From assembly GCA_027924585.1 (NCBI GenBank), contig BSBM01000600.1, positions 16,179,001 to 16,243,000 of the forward strand: a stretch of 64,000 bases of DNA, in the 5' to 3' direction. Numbering within the stretch: the first letter of the stretch is position 1; each line of letters starts with the position of its first letter. The DNA is from Larix kaempferi. Its lineage: Eukaryota > Streptophyta > Pinopsida > Pinales > Pinaceae. Below are positions 20,945-33,842 of this stretch, piece by piece. A program made the translations under genes and the position numbers. Under the pieces are notes generated by a model. It searched no databases. It saw only the letters and a list, made by a program, of their open reading frames with translations, and was not told where the DNA came from.

Positions 20945-21906
20945 TGTAGACCCAAAAAAATCCCCTTCACTATCCCTTTCGACATCAACCTGCGAACAGG
21001 ATGAAGTATCACCCGAAGCGAAGATGGGTGGTTACAGAATCAGGTTTCTGTAACCTTGGTTATGCGGAGATGTGTTATGCGAACTTGTAATGTATTCATT
21101 CCTTACATCTTCTTAAGATATCAATACCAACATGTAACTGTGCACGTCGCAATTATAAACAACCTAAAAAATTTGTTGAATCGTTGTTTGTTTACCCTTA
21201 TAACTACGCATTCATCATACTTAACATGAATTCGCAACATTCATACATATGTGTTCTGCTTACTTAACATAACATCCTCATTCATATACATATGAAAGTA
21301 AAGACATAAGAATAATCATAACATGAACGCAAAGCATATCATAGATTCATACACATAACACAGGGATTTACATGGTTCACCCTCCAAATGGGAGCTACAT
21401 CCATGAGAACTGTTATTATATTACTTGGAAGGGGTAACAATTCCATTCTGCGCACTCAGCTGCAGAGTCTTTTCCTCTCTTAGATCTCTCTCATAATCTA
21501 ACAATGTCAAATCATAACCCACAAAATTCTAATCCTTCCTTATACAAAATTTCCCCTTTATATGGATGTGCTCGAAGGTCACATATTACAATAACTATGG
21601 GACAACCCCCATAGTACCCTTAAACCCAAAATAGCATGCTTCTTTTGTTGACCACGCTTTGCCTTAACTTCGCTGCAGTTCTGTTGTCCTTTTGTGCCGC
21701 TTCTTCTGACTCTGATGCTTCATCCGACAGTCGCATTTCTGACCATGCGGATCTGAATCTACAACGACGTGTCCTTTGCACCATTCCTCTTCTTTACTCT
21801 CTTCTTCTGTAGCTGACAACTCGCCTCTTCATCCATAACTACTCCTACTACCCCTGGTCATCCTTAGTACTTCGTCTTTACTAAGGGGACAGGTCCTTTC
21901 CTGTCA
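20945..21906 (-). repeat. Candidate T5 3' LTR (about 0.96 kb)
   Basis: On the minus strand a purine tract (GGAGTGAAGAGAAG, 21907-21920) precedes TGACAGG, and the segment ends GGGTCTACA at 20945. It contains TATAAAG at 21556-21562. The partner LTR lies outside the window, so both ends follow from signals only. Confidence 0.5.
21556..21562 (-). promoter_or_regulatory. TATA box in the candidate T5 LTR
   Basis: The minus strand reads TATAAAG followed by GGGAAAT about 345 bases after the inferred LTR start. Confidence 0.4.
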
Positions 21907-22182
21907 ACTTCTCTTCACTCCATACCCTCCTCTCGGAAATTGTGGATTTGCTTCTCCCAAAACTTGGTCAATGTTAGGCCTCGCCTAACTGTACCTTTTT
22001 CATCAAAACATCATGCACTGGGGCTACGCCCAACAGGGCCCTTACACTTAATCGTGGCTTTTCCTTGAGCCACTTTCACTGGACTTCTTCGACTATGCAT
22101 CACTTGGGATGGTCGTCTTCGCAGGGAATTCCTGAAAAGTTGCACTTAGATTTGCAACTGAATCCTTAGTCTCTTGATCAAA
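21907..22182 (-). other. T5 region between extra ORF and LTR
   Basis: It holds the candidate polypurine tract (21907-21920) and a short degenerate stretch with the inverted-looking words GGGCCTAACATTG / GGGCGTAGCCC. No gene was seen. Confidence 0.35.
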
Positions 22183-24904
22183 TTATTTAATTGTTTTGAG
22201 CATTATCTCTGATATGGGTTCTTGCAATTTATCCTCGATTTCTTCAGACAACGCCAGTGCCTCTTCTTGCATTAGCTGTAACTTCGACGAAGTTTCATCT
22301 TCCTTCATCCTTAGTGATTTCAACTCCTTCTGAAGCTCTTTCGTTTCTTCAAACTTCTGGATCCCTTTCCTTGGTGGCAAATCCTTCATGGCCATGTTCA
22401 TATAATTGAGGTCCTTCTGCCTCTTTTGAACTTCATCTTGAATTTTCTGTAATTCAGGATACTCTTGCGGTATAGCCCAAACCTTGGTGACTTCTTCGTA
22501 CAAGTCTTGACATCTTACCACTTCTGTGAAGATGTTTTCTGTTGATGCCTTTAGCTCTTCGAACCTTGCTTCTTTCACATCTGGCGGAGTTCCAGGGTGT
22601 TTTTGAGACTCTAAGTCAGCAATATTCTCCTTGTAGCCAATCTCCATATCCTCCATCTTCTCCTTGATATTGTCCATAGCAGTACCAATCTTTAGGATGG
22701 TCGCTTCTACTTCAGGATCTTCTACGCAGTCTGGGATCTTCGTGCAGACTTCAGCAATGGCTTTCTTCAGTTATTTCTACTTCTCTTGCGCATATGCTAG
22801 CTCATTTTTCTTTAGTTCACACTCGTTCTTCATCTCATTATAGTTATCTTTCAGCTTCAGATGCTGGTTAGAAGAGACCATGTCTCTCTCTAATTTCTTC
22901 CACAACCTGCAAATGCAGATTATGCATTCCTTCAGTGGAAAACATTCCCATGTTTAGTTCCACATGTGCAAGCTACTTCACATCTTCAGTAACCTCATCA
23001 GTTGGGAATATTACATTCATTGGATCTATGTAGACTAGCCAAGGTCTCATCGTCAAAGCAGGTGCTTTTCTTTTCCTTTGGATTGACTCACCTGTCATGT
23101 ATTCAGAATATGATTCCCTTACTAAGTCTCTCTAGACTTGTTCCACTCTTGCTACCGGACTCTTCAGTTATGTGAGGCTCTCTATCATGCTCGCTTGGAC
23201 TTCCTCTTTCTTGTTGTCGTTTAATGTGAGCGTCTCTTCAATATGCTCATTGACTCGAGCTACGATGCAGTCATAATCATCATGATGCAACTGTGCATTG
23301 GGCGGAGCCTTATTTTCCTTTTTTTTCTTTCTTTGCGCTCCTTATGGCACGACTATGTTGGGATTCTTACTTTTTTCTCGTACTGGAAAATCAATAGTTT
23401 TTTGTTGTTCCTCTCCTAGATCTTGGCTATGATCTTGATTACTTGTTGGCTCATCATATTGGTTCTGAGTATTTTTAGCTGCGCTTTCCTCTGATGTAGT
23501 GATCAGCGTCTCTGGCACATTGATCTTCCACTCGGGAGGCTAATATTCCATGATAAGATCGATTTTCTACCCATCCAATTGATATAGCCCTTCAAACCAT
23601 TATGGATTATTTAGTTGTTCTCTTGGCTAAATGTAAATGAAGTGAAGGCCAACTTTGAATGTCATCTTGCAGATATACATAGTTGGTATTTCTTTGGTAA
23701 TACGTAGAGTGTGCTAGATCACTTTGCATAGCTGCTCATAATATGTAAACAACAGTATGTTATTTAGCCTTTGTCTGTCTGGATTCGAATTTGCCCACTT
23801 GTTCACAAATCTCAGTCCTCGGAAATATCCAATGAATATTGGTACATTTTTTCGATACTTAGGCTCTTTCCAGGCTACTAATTCGATCAACACTAATAAC
23901 CAACTATAATGGAATTGATGTCCATTATCCTATGTATCCGAAACATCATCTAAGAACTCGTTCAACAGATAACTTACCTAATTATACTGAATTCCATCCT
24001 TGGCCTTCACAGCTAAGGAGATCGCAGCAGTCGGCACATCGTTTGGTCTTCATTTACTTAGGACTCTTCCTGTGAGCAGTTGAACTGTGAACCACATAGC
24101 TTTATCCTTGATTCCATTTGTCTGATATCCATGGCTTCCCTTGAGAAAACCAAATTCTCTCTTCATTCTTTTAGCAAGCTCTTTGTCCTTGTTCTTGCCT
24201 ACGAACTCTACTACGGGATCAACACCTCTTTTGCTCAAGTGTGTGATTCTGTATATCAGGTCTATATTGATTTCAATCTTGCAATCTAACCACAAGTAAC
24301 CCTGGTGCTTACATTAGAGTAATGTGCGCACAACCGCTGTGAGCTCTGGGATCCTGTCAAAGTGTGAAATTCGTAGCAAATTCAGTAACCCTGATGGTTG
24401 CAATGACGCAATCTAGTATTGTGCTAGAATTGTTGTCTGCTTGTTCAATTCATCATCTCTCCTACACATATACTGGTCCAGTTGAAACTGCGGGTACTTC
24501 GTTTCCTGCAAAAAGTTATGATCCGAGAACTGGCATTCTGTAATATTGCCGAGCAAGTTCTCCTTTTTGCATACATGACTTGACATGGGCAGTAGCGGAA
24601 TCTCATATTGTGGATTCTTTGTGAGTATCACCACTGGCGCAGCATCTCTTCTTGGAGGGATGTATTCTGGTATAAGCAAAATCGTCCTATCGCGAGGTTG
24701 TTCTTATGGAAATGGATTTGTAATATTTGCAGCCTTCGGATTCTGCTTATCTTTCTGCTTTGACTCTGGTACATTTCGCGGTGAAATTCTAGATGTTCCA
24801 CATTTCTTTGGGACTGCTTTATTCACTAGAGTCTTCATGACTCCATCCAAACTAGAGTGTTGAAATTCTCTTAGTATCTCTTCTAGGGTCGATTTTTCAG
24901 ACAT
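22183..24904 (-). pseudogene. T5 extra ORF downstream of pol, function unknown
   Basis: The frame starts at 24904 (MSEKSTLEEILREF) and stays open in one phase, apart from three stops, down to 24050. A frame change then follows, and another long frame at 22677-22183 encodes a Glu/Lys-rich coiled coil. The first half has a basic hydrophilic head, IPPRRDAAPVVILTKNPQYE, a Cys-containing segment, then a globular part with RITHLSKRGVDPVVEFVGKN and WFTVQLLTGRVLSK. Total size would be about 900 codons. I do not recognise an enzyme. It occupies the place of extra ORFs (env-like or plant-specific) in large plant Ty3/gypsy elements. The coiled coil could serve multimerisation, but this is inference. Confidence 0.5.
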
Positions 24905-25365
24905 ACATTGTCAGATTACTCTTTCTCTTGACTGGTAAAAACTCAGAAATTACAGGCAATAAAATGACGTGTCCATTGGCCAAATATTGCTTATATATTG
25001 GTCATTTTCCTTCATTTAATGTGTCTTTAACGGATGAATATGCCTTAAAAGAGGAAACATCAGGTTCCCGAAAGTACTGTATAATGACTACTTTCTGACC
25101 AAAAACTATAACGACTAGTTTTCTTTTACTTCGCTGACAATTAGGCGAAGTGCGAAGTTCATTACGCATTTCCCTTCTCTCAACTTGAAATTCGCAGCTC
25201 GAGTCCCTTCTTTTACTTCGCAACTTAGCTTTCTATGTGTGCTTCGCAGCTCATCTTCCTATATTGTGAAACTGTGCATTTTAGCAAAACTGTGTGCAGA
25301 CTCTGCCCTTTGTTTTAGTGTCCAATTTCAACTGCAGTTGACACTTAAAAATTTCTTGCATTTTC
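24905..25365 (-). other. T5 spacer between integrase and extra ORF
   Basis: It is about 460 bases long with no coding potential I can support. On the plus strand it repeats the word TTCGCA and its relatives (GAAGTGCGAAGTTC, CTTCGCAACTTAGC, CTTCGCAGCTC) between 25130 and 25250. Confidence 0.4.
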
Positions 25366-27630
25366 TTAAATGATACTTGGAAGAGTAGGGCCATCCCTGT
25401 AAGGCTTTAATCTACTCCCATTAACAAGTCCTTGTAATTTTTCTCCTAGTAATGTGGCTAACTGAACTACACCACCATTAGTAAATTTTTTGACAATGTA
25501 TGTCTCCAACCAGTGCATTTTGAGATTTCTAGGAAACTTCATAAATTTTCTATCATAGAGGAGGACAAGGTCTCCTACCTGGAAGGATTTATTCTTGATG
25601 TGTCTATCATGCCATACATTTTCTCTGTCTTTCTGCACATGTTGGTGAAAACCTGCAATGAAGTGATATTCCTTCAATTCAACTAACTACAATAGTCTTT
25701 CTTCCATTGTCTCATCATCATCCATATCTGTGAATGCTTCAATTCTCAAGCTTGGTACTATGTATTCCATGGGCATGGCAACTTCCTTTCCATGTGCTAA
25801 TATGAAGGGTGTGTGACCTTTCAACTTCTTACAAGTTGTTCTATATTCCCATAATATTGCTGGTATCCTGAGATCCCAATCATCCCTGTTTGTATTGCAT
25901 ACCTTGGTCAATGCATTCTCCAATACTTTATTAAAGGCTTCTACAGTTCCATTAGATTGTGGATGATATAGTGTGCTCTTCTGATGGTAAATCTAAAATT
26001 CTTCTGTTAGGGCTTCAATAGTTCTATTCAGGAAATGGGTTCCTTGATCACTCATTAGAATCTTTGGACATCCAAACCTTGCCAAGATGTTCTAAAAAAT
26101 GAGTTGTGCGGCAGTAACTGCGCTACAGTCCCTTACTGGTTTTTCCTCTACCCATATGGTTAGATAATCTGTAGCTGTGATGATATATCTTGAGCCAGTT
26201 CTCTTCCCTGGTGGGTTAATAGGTCCCACAAAGTCAATATCCCATTTACCAAAGTATTTTCATATCAATTGTGGAATCAATGGCATATCATCTCTACGAG
26301 ATGGATTTCCTATTCTCTGGCATACACCGCAACTTTGGAAATGTTCTTTTTAATCTTTGTGTATCATAGGCCACCATAGTCCTGATCTTAAAATTTTCTG
26401 CGCAATATCTCTTCTTGCGTAGTGTCCTCCAGATACACCTGAATGTGCTTCATCAAGTATGATAGGTATTTCATGTTCTAGTACGCATCTATGCAATTCA
26501 GCTGCTCTTACCACTAATTGATTCTTCTGTTGCGTAGTAAGTTTTGAAGGTGCGAATCCTGTAGTCATAAATTCTACAATATCTCTGAAATAGTCATCTT
26601 ATATATGGATAACAAACAAATGCGCATCTGGTAGACTACCCTCCAAATTACTAGGTTCTTCTCCTGACTCAATTCTTGAAAGATGGTCAGGTTCTATGTT
26701 CAATCTTCCTGGATTCACAATGATTTCAAAATCATATTCATGAAACAGTAACATCCATCTGCATATTCTCCCCCCTAACACTGGTTTATTGACCAAGTAC
26801 TTCAAAGTTGAATGGTCAGTGAACATACAAAAGTGAGAACCTAGAAGGTAGTGTCTAAACTTATGCAATGCATACACCATAGATAAGCCTTCCCTTTCTT
26901 TCATGGTATAATTCTTTTATGTTGAAGATATTTTTATGTTTGAAAATGCAATGGGATGATCGATTCCTCCCTCACCTGGTTGCGCTAATACAATGCCAAG
27001 TGTTATAGATGAAGCATCTACATGTACATGAAATGGTTTATTCCAGTTAGGAAAGACGAGAATAGGCGTTGTAACCATTTTCTCTTTCAATGTGTCCAAG
27101 CCTTTTTGGAAAAGTTCAGTCCAGTTGTACTTCTCTTCTGTCTTCAATAGTTTATCCATAGGCGCACTGATCTACGCATATCCTTTAATGAATGTTCTAT
27201 GGTATCATGTGTGCCCCAATGTAGTGCGTAGCTGCTTAACTGAATTAGGAACTGGAAGGTTTACTATGATTTCTATCTTCGCTGGATCAACCATCAATCC
27301 TTGATTACATACTATGTGTCCCAATAAAATACCATAGGGAACACAGAAGACACACTTCTTCAGGTTCAAGGAAATTTGATACTGTCTACACTTTGCTAAC
27401 ATCATTCTTAATTTCGCGTGATGGTTCTTCTAAAGGACAAATACTGTCCAATAATCAAAGTAAACTTCTAAGAATTTGTGAATATAATCCTTAAATGCAG
27501 CTACAACGTCACTCTTGAAAAGATAGCAAGTGCATTCTTCAGTCCAAAAGGCATAATAGTGTACTGAAATGATCCCCATTTAGTAGCAAATGTAGTCTTG
27601 TGTCTGTCTTCTGTAGCAATTCTGATCTGA
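25366..27630 (-). pseudogene. T5 pol, distal part: RT end, RNase H, integrase
   Basis: It continues the RT interrupted at 27636. The catalytic YxDD motif near 27445 reads YFDY, so the second Asp is lost. The RT thumb (LNLKKCVFCVPYGILLGHIV), the RNase H (HVDASSITLGIVLAQPGEGG, then EREGLSMVYALHKFRHYL and FTDHSTLKYL) and the integrase zinc region follow in order. The integrase core shows the acidic residues of DFVGPI, MSDQGTH and [12 protein letters not shown]. The C-terminal part ends at 25366 with VNGSRLKPY, the usual end of such integrases, without a chromodomain. Stops at about 26905, 26245, 26095, 25970 and 25686 break it. Confidence 0.8.
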
Positions 27631-27635
27631 TGATA
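27631..27635. repeat. T6 target site duplication, left copy
   Basis: TGATA here equals TGATA at 34981-34985. Removing T6 and one copy restores the RT block FSGYHQI of T5 across the junction. Confidence 0.9.
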
Positions 27636-28226
27636 TGTTAAATTTTGAGCATTAATTCAATATACTCTAGGATCTTTACTGAGATAATAACATGTATAGT
27701 ATATCAATGCATAACAATCATATCAAGCATGACAAGCATCACAAGAATCAAAAGCATGAGAGACAAGAGACACAGAGTTTCCGTGGGGAAAACCCTAAGC
27801 TGAAAAACCTCACAACTTCCTCAGAGATAGAGAGAGCAATGGCTCAACCAAAGTACAACCAAAATACACTAAGATAGTCTCCTAGTAGCAGATGATCCTC
27901 CTCCTCACTAGTGCGCCACTTTCTGAGTGAGAGAAGTATGAGTTTCCAAGTGATCAAATAGAGATCTCCCGATCTCTATTTATACTTAACCTGTTTGCCC
28001 AGTTACACTATGGGGCCAACTTGTCTAGCTAGGTACATCCACAATATAATATATATTTCAGGGCCGACCCCACACATGGTGGTCTAATAACCCATTGGAA
28101 AGTATACATACTTGCGACACTTGTCAATACACATGACGACACTTCCTTATAGAGGAATAACACATCTCTTATAAGGGTACAATAAATATATATGAAATAC
28201 ATTCCGAAGTTACATATGCATCAACA
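27636..28226 (-). repeat. T6 3' LTR (591 bp)
   Basis: On the minus strand it begins TGTTGATGCATATG and ends TTTAACA. It aligns over its full length with 34390-34980. A TATAAATA box lies at 27977-27984 on the minus strand. Confidence 0.95.
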
Positions 28227-28240
28227 CTCCCTCTTAACTA
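28227..28240 (-). other. T6 polypurine tract
   Basis: The minus strand reads AGTTAAGAGGGAG immediately before the 3' LTR start, the expected priming site for plus-strand synthesis. Confidence 0.75.
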
Positions 28241-29774
28241 GGAAGATATTTCTCGACATAGATCTATTAGACAAGTCTTCTTCTCAGGATCATCATCATT
28301 GATGCATCGTCATCATCATCGTCATTGCTGCTGCTATCTCAACCAATCTCTGACTCTACTCGTCATAGGAAGTTCTACAGAGCCAGTCCTTTTTCATACT
28401 AGATGTAGGCCCACCACCTGCAGGTCTTCATCATTTGTGTGAACGGTCTGATAGAGGTGGACTCTCAGGACTAATTTTATGTGTGGATGCAATATCGGAA
28501 AGAGTATCCCAGGAACATTTATGTGCCTAAGCACGACCGGTAAGATATCCAAAGACTAATTACATGCACCTCCTCCACAATACCTTTAAAGAGCATCCCA
28601 GGAACATTTATGTGCCGCAGCACGACCGACAAGATCTCTAAAGAGCATCCCAGGACTTATTATGACCACACAGCTCAACCTCTCGGATCTCCAGGACTGA
28701 TTACATGTGGATAGACAAAACCTTTAAAGAGCATCCCAGTAACATTTATGTGCTGCAGCACAATCGACAAGATCTCTAAAGAGCATCCCAGGACTAATTA
28801 CGAGCACATAGCTCAACCTCTCAGATCTCCAGGACTGATTACATGTGGATAGACAAAACCTTTAAAGAGAATCCCAGGAACATTTATGTGCCGCAGCACG
28901 ACCGTCAAGATCTCTAAAGAGCATCCCAGGACTAATTACAAGCACACAGCTCAACCTCTTGGATCTCTAGGACTGATTACATGTCTCCATAGTAATACCT
29001 CATCCCAGGACTGATTACGAGCACACAGCTCAACCTATCGTATATCTGAGGACTGATTACATACTACATAGCAATACCGGAAAGAGTATCCCAGGAACAT
29101 TTATGTGCCACAACACGACCGGCAAGATCTCCCAGGACTGATTACATGCTATTTGCACAACCTGCCACATATAATCTCTGACCTCCAAGTATCAACTTGA
29201 TACTCATGATCCAACAGATCATCATCGCACAAAGCATATCCTGATGCTCATGATCACACTGATCATCATCACTGTACCATCCTGATACATATCATCTGGA
29301 GCAACACCCTGAAGCTCGTCATCATGATCATTCAATGCATCCACCTGATGCATACCAAGTATCTACCTGATACATATCATCATACATGATCCACTTGATA
29401 CAAATACAAATACATGATACATATCAACATACATGATCTACCTGATCATACAATGTATCCACCTGATACATATATACAGATACATGGTCCAAGCATCCAA
29501 CATGATGCATATACAAAATACATACAAATGATCCAACCGATCATATCCAGCATCCAACATGATGCGTACATACATATACATATAAATGATCCAACTGATC
29601 ATATCCAGCATCCAACATGATGCATACATACATATACATATAAATGATCCAACTGATCATACAAAGCAGAAACTAGAACATCATCCTGATGCTCATCATC
29701 TAGCGCTTACATCCACAACCATGTGAAGGATCCTCCTTCCAACATGCTTGGAATGGCTTCAGCAAATGTGTCCA
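28241..29774 (-). repeat. T6 3' untranslated region with tandem repeats
   Basis: Between the RNase H stop and the 3' LTR lies a 1.5-kb region built of repeats. A unit containing GAGCATCCCAGGAACATTT recurs at 28591, 28729 and 28867 with an exact 138-bp period. Partial units begin at 28502 and 29084, and shorter echoes (CCCAGGACTGATTACA) lie between. A second repeat of 58 bp (start AAATGATCCAAC) recurs at 29526, 29584 and 29642. The rest (29170-29520) is made of TGATCATC / CATGATGCAT-like words. No coding potential was seen. Confidence 0.85.
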
Positions 29775-30236
29775 TCACTTCTTCCTCGAAGCGTCGTCGA
29801 TCTGAAGAACACCAAGCCTCTCCCTGAAGTATTCGAACTTTACTCTGGCTAGTGGCTTCGTCAGTACATCTGCAATCTGCTCGTCCATTGCAACATACAG
29901 GAGATTCACATCTCCTCTCTGAACCATATCCCTGATATAGTGATATTTGATCTCTATGTGTTTCGACCTGTCATGAAACACTGGGTTCTCGCACATATTC
30001 ACACAACTCTGGTTATCACAAAAGATACCAGTAGCATCCAATGGGAGATCAAATAACTCAGACAGTAGCTTCCGTAGCCATACTACCTCACAACTAGCTG
30101 AACAGGCTGCAACATACTCTGCCTTAGCTGTACTCAGTGCTACGCAGGACTACTTCCTGCTAAACCAAGAGATCACACCTGATCCCATACTGAAGCAGCA
30201 TCCAGATGTGCTCTTCCTATCTATAGCACTGCCAGC
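29775..30236 (-). pseudogene. T6 RNase H domain
   Basis: It follows the pol frame after a W-to-stop change at the conserved YVDSDWAG site (TGA just beyond 30237). Next come a further stop, the motif CVALSTAEAEY, then DATGIFCDNQSCVNMCENPVFHDRSKHIEI and IADVLTKPL, which are the standard Ty1/copia RNase H blocks, ending at 29775. The catalytic D, E and D positions are present. Confidence 0.85.
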
Positions 30237-31784
30237 TCAATCTGAATCAACATAACCCTGCAGGTTAAACTTTTGATTCGCTTCATACTTGAGCCCATAA
30301 TCCACTGTACCCTTCAGGTACCTCAGAACATGCTTTACAGCAATCAGACGAACACTCCTCGTATCTGTCAGGAACTGACTCAATGTGTTCACAGCAAAGC
30401 AAATATCTGGTCTCGTGTTCATCAGGTACATCAAGGACCCAATCATCTGACGATAGATAGAGATATCAACTAGCTCAGATGAAGCATCACATAGAATCTT
30501 TAGGTTCGATGCCATAGGTGTGGCCATGGCCTTGCAATGCATCATCTCGAATCTCTTCAGGATATCTACTATGTACTTCCCTTGACCAAGGAAGATCCCA
30601 CCTGCACTCTGCCACACCTCCATACCTAGGAAATAATGCATCATTCCCAAATATTTCATATCGAATTCGGCAGTAAGCTTCCTCTTAGTATCTGCAATCA
30701 ATCTGTCATCTCCTATTACAAATAAGTCATCCACATACAGGAGTAGAATCACAGGATTCCCTTCCTCAACCTTGTAGTAAAGGTTGGAATCTGCTTTACT
30801 CTTGGTAAATCCCAAACTAGATAGGAAACTGTCCATCCTACCATACCAAGTTCTGGAAGCTTGCTTCAAGCCATACAAGGATTTCCTCAATCTGCACACA
30901 TATGACTCCCTGCCATGTATTTCAAAATCGAGTGGTTGCTCCACATATACTTCCTCTTCAACTACACCATTCAAGAAAGCAGTGTTGACATCCATCTGGT
31001 GTATTTTCCATTTCATTGCTGCAGCCAGGGAAAGTACTGTTCTGATGGAAGTATACCTGGCTACAGGTACAAAATTTTCTTCATAATCTATTCCCTCTTT
31101 CTTAGAGAAGCCACGAGCTATGAATCTTGCCTTGTATTTCTCTACACTGCCATCTACATCATGCTTGATTTTGTAGATCCATTTGGAAGTCACAACAGAC
31201 TTCTCTTTAGGTCTTGGGACAACATCCCAAACATCATTCTTCATTATTGATTGGTATTCCTCAACCATGGCATCGTTCCATTCTTTATTTTCCGCTGCTT
31301 CTTCATAACTAGAAGGTTCTTTGTTCATAATGTCACAGAGTAAAGCAACATAGCTGGTATGTGATCTAGTTCTCTTCTTTGATCTGTGTTCTTCTTCTGG
31401 AATGCCAAATCTTTCTGTATCTTGAATGAGCTCTCTAGCCCATGTAGTTTTCCTCTTGTGAGAGTTATCCTCATGGAGTGGATCTACAGGTTCTTGCGGA
31501 TCTTCAAACTCACGAACAACTTCTGGAATTGCTTCAGTCATGGAAGTGTCTTGAAATCTAGTTTCCTTAAGTTCTTCATAAACTTCGATAAGTGCCTTCC
31601 TTGATTTGATGAATGTTGAGTTTTCCTCAAATGTTACATCCCTGCTGACATCAATCTTCTTGAACCCTGGAAAGTATATTCTGTAAGCCTTCGAGCTTTC
31701 ATGTAACCCACAAAGATACCCTTCTTTCCTGAAGGATCTAGTTTGGTCCTCTTTTCCTTTGGGACATGAGTGTATACTGGACAA
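30237..31784 (-). pseudogene. T6 reverse transcriptase
   Basis: The long open frame covers the integrase C-terminal tail and the whole copia RT. Blocks include WKIHQMDVNTAFLNGVVEEEVY, YGLKQASRTWYGRMDSFL and the catalytic LLLYVDDLFVIG, followed by KYLGMMHYFLGMEV and RPDICFAVNTLSQF. It ends at a TGA that replaces the tryptophan of the RNase H start. The upstream end overlaps another frame (31634-31963) by a frameshift at about 31700. Confidence 0.9.
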
Positions 31785-33258
31785 CCAAATATTCTGAGAT
31801 GGATGACTTCAGGTTTCTTACCAAAAAATACCTCTTCTGGTGTCTTGTTGTCCAATATCTTATGGGGTGTTCTGTTCTGCACATATATAGATGTTCTAGC
31901 TGCTTCTGCACATAGATGCATAGGTAGATCCTGGTCATGCAGCATTGCCCTTGCTGCTTCCATGATTGTTCTATTCTCCTTTCTGCAACTCCATTCTGTT
32001 GAGGATTGTAAGGAGCATTCAACTCCCTCTTAATCCCTGAGTCACTGCAAAGTTTCTTGAAGTCACCTGAGGTGAATTCTCCACCATTGTCGGATCTGAA
32101 TGTTTTGACCTTCTTATCAGTTTGATTCTCCATCAATGTTTTGAATTCCTTGAACTTATCAAACACCTCATCTTTTTTCTTCAAGAAGTAGACCCAAGTC
32201 TTCCTAGAGAAGTCATCTATGAAAGAGACATAGTAAACATACCCACTTAGAGAACTGGATGACATGAGACCACAAACATCTGAGTGGATGATTTCCACGA
32301 TGCCTTTTGCCTTGCTTTCACTGCTTGGAAATTCCTTCTTAATGTTCTTTCCTTTTGCACATCCTTTGCAAACACCTTCATGCTTGGTCTTGATTCCAGG
32401 AATACCTTCTATAGCCTTACTTGCAATTGGTAATGCTCTGTAGTGCATATGTGCAAGTCTTCTATGCCAAAGTTCACTTGGCTCCATGGAATCATGCACC
32501 ATGGCATGTTCAGGTTGTCCTTTCAATTTATACAAACCTCCCTCTTGCTCTCCAATCACCACTGCATCATCTATGGTCTTTCCCTTTGACCACTTTAGGA
32601 TTTGGCCATCCACAAATGCAACCCTCATACCTTTTGCATCCAATGCAGAGATGGAGAGTAAGTTCTTCTTGAGCCCAGGTACATAAAGGACTTCTTTCAT
32701 CTTCAAAGATTTTCCAGAATCTAGGTTGTAGGAGGCTTCACCACTTCCTTTGATGGGATATTGATAATCATCCCCAATTTTCACTTTATGGGGTGATTCA
32801 TGTTCAGATAGATTTACAAAATATTCTTTAAACCCAGTCATGTGTTTGGAAGCCCCACTGTCAATTAACCAATCATTACAACCATGGGAGATTGTACCTT
32901 TGAGAGCAAAGATTAGGACATACTCTTCTTCACTTGATGAGTCATCTTCACTTTCTGCCCTAGCTTTCTTCTTTGGAGGTTCATCATCTTCGGCAGCATG
33001 AGCATGGTACCTTCTTTTGTTACCCTTCTTCTTCTTGCTGGAGTTGTTGTTGTTGTGGTTGTCCCTTTTGTTCTTGGGACATTTTGAAGCAAAGTGACCC
33101 TTCTCATTACAAATGAAAAACCTTAGATCTTTCTTGTCTTTGTGATAATGATGAGAAGATTTCTTCTTGTAATGGGATGGCTCCCTCTTGAACTTGCCCT
33201 TCTTAGTCTGAGCTGTGAGAGCTTGATCTTCATTCCCCATATTTTCTTCTCTTGCCAC
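31634..33258 (-). pseudogene. T6 nucleocapsid, protease and integrase
   Basis: From 33258 the frame has a zinc knuckle in which the first Cys is Phe (FFICNEKGHFASKC), then a Ser/Glu-rich linker and the protease DWLIDSGASKHMTG with an intact DSG. Next come the pre-integrase HRRLAHMHYR...CKGCAKGK and the integrase core with D (IHSDVCG), D (RSDNGGEF) and E (NGVAERR). A frameshift at about 31990 moves the frame to 31963-31634, which continues RTSIYVQNRTPHKILDNKTP and the GCPVY region. Confidence 0.9.
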
Positions 33259-33832
33259 AAGCCTTGCTTCTTCTTAAGAACATTCCTCCCACAATCTGCT
33301 GAAGGAGATTAATTTCTTTCTGGAATAGATCCCCTAGATAAAAGAGTCCCATGACCTAGGTAGGCCATTCAAAGTGGTCATAACAACCATTCTCCACCAT
33401 TTCATCTACAGCTTCAAGTTGTTCATTGATCTAAGAGACCTTGGAGAAATAGGATTGAATGGTTTCTCCATTCAACATCTTGACTCCTTTCAATTGATTC
33501 CGCAAGGTCATCTTCCGATTTATGTTCTTCCCTTCAAATAGCTTGGTCAAAGAGTCAAACATCTCCTTGGGTGTCTTTAGAGAAGACATATGGGATATGA
33601 GATGGTCTTTGATAGAATCAACAATGATTCTCTTTGCCTTGACCAAGTTCTTCTTATGCAATACCTTAGCCTCTTCATCCTCTGGGATAGGGATGTCTTC
33701 TTTTATATATGAGTCCAACTCATTCTCTTCCAAGATTAACCCAATCCTATACTTCCAAGCTCGAAAGTTATCAGCCCCCTTCAAGCTTATCCTCAAGCTT
33801 GGTGTGGTGAGACATCTTAAAGAGTACTTCAA
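33259..33832 (-). pseudogene. T6 gag (capsid part)
   Basis: The frame from 33832 shows LKGADNFRAWKYRIGLILE, then DSIKDHLISHMSSLKTPKEMFDSL and GETIQSYFSKVS, which is the usual copia gag of the UBN2 type. A stop at 33431 and another before 33258 separate it from the nucleocapsid. The first ten residues look out of frame with the rest of the family, so the start at 33832 is uncertain. Confidence 0.75.
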
Positions 33833-33842
33833 ATGGAAATAG

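Noticed and set aside
29414-29629. ORFs on both strands rich in Ile, His and Met/Tyr
   Set aside because: They are translations of the 58-bp tandem repeat in the T6 3' region.
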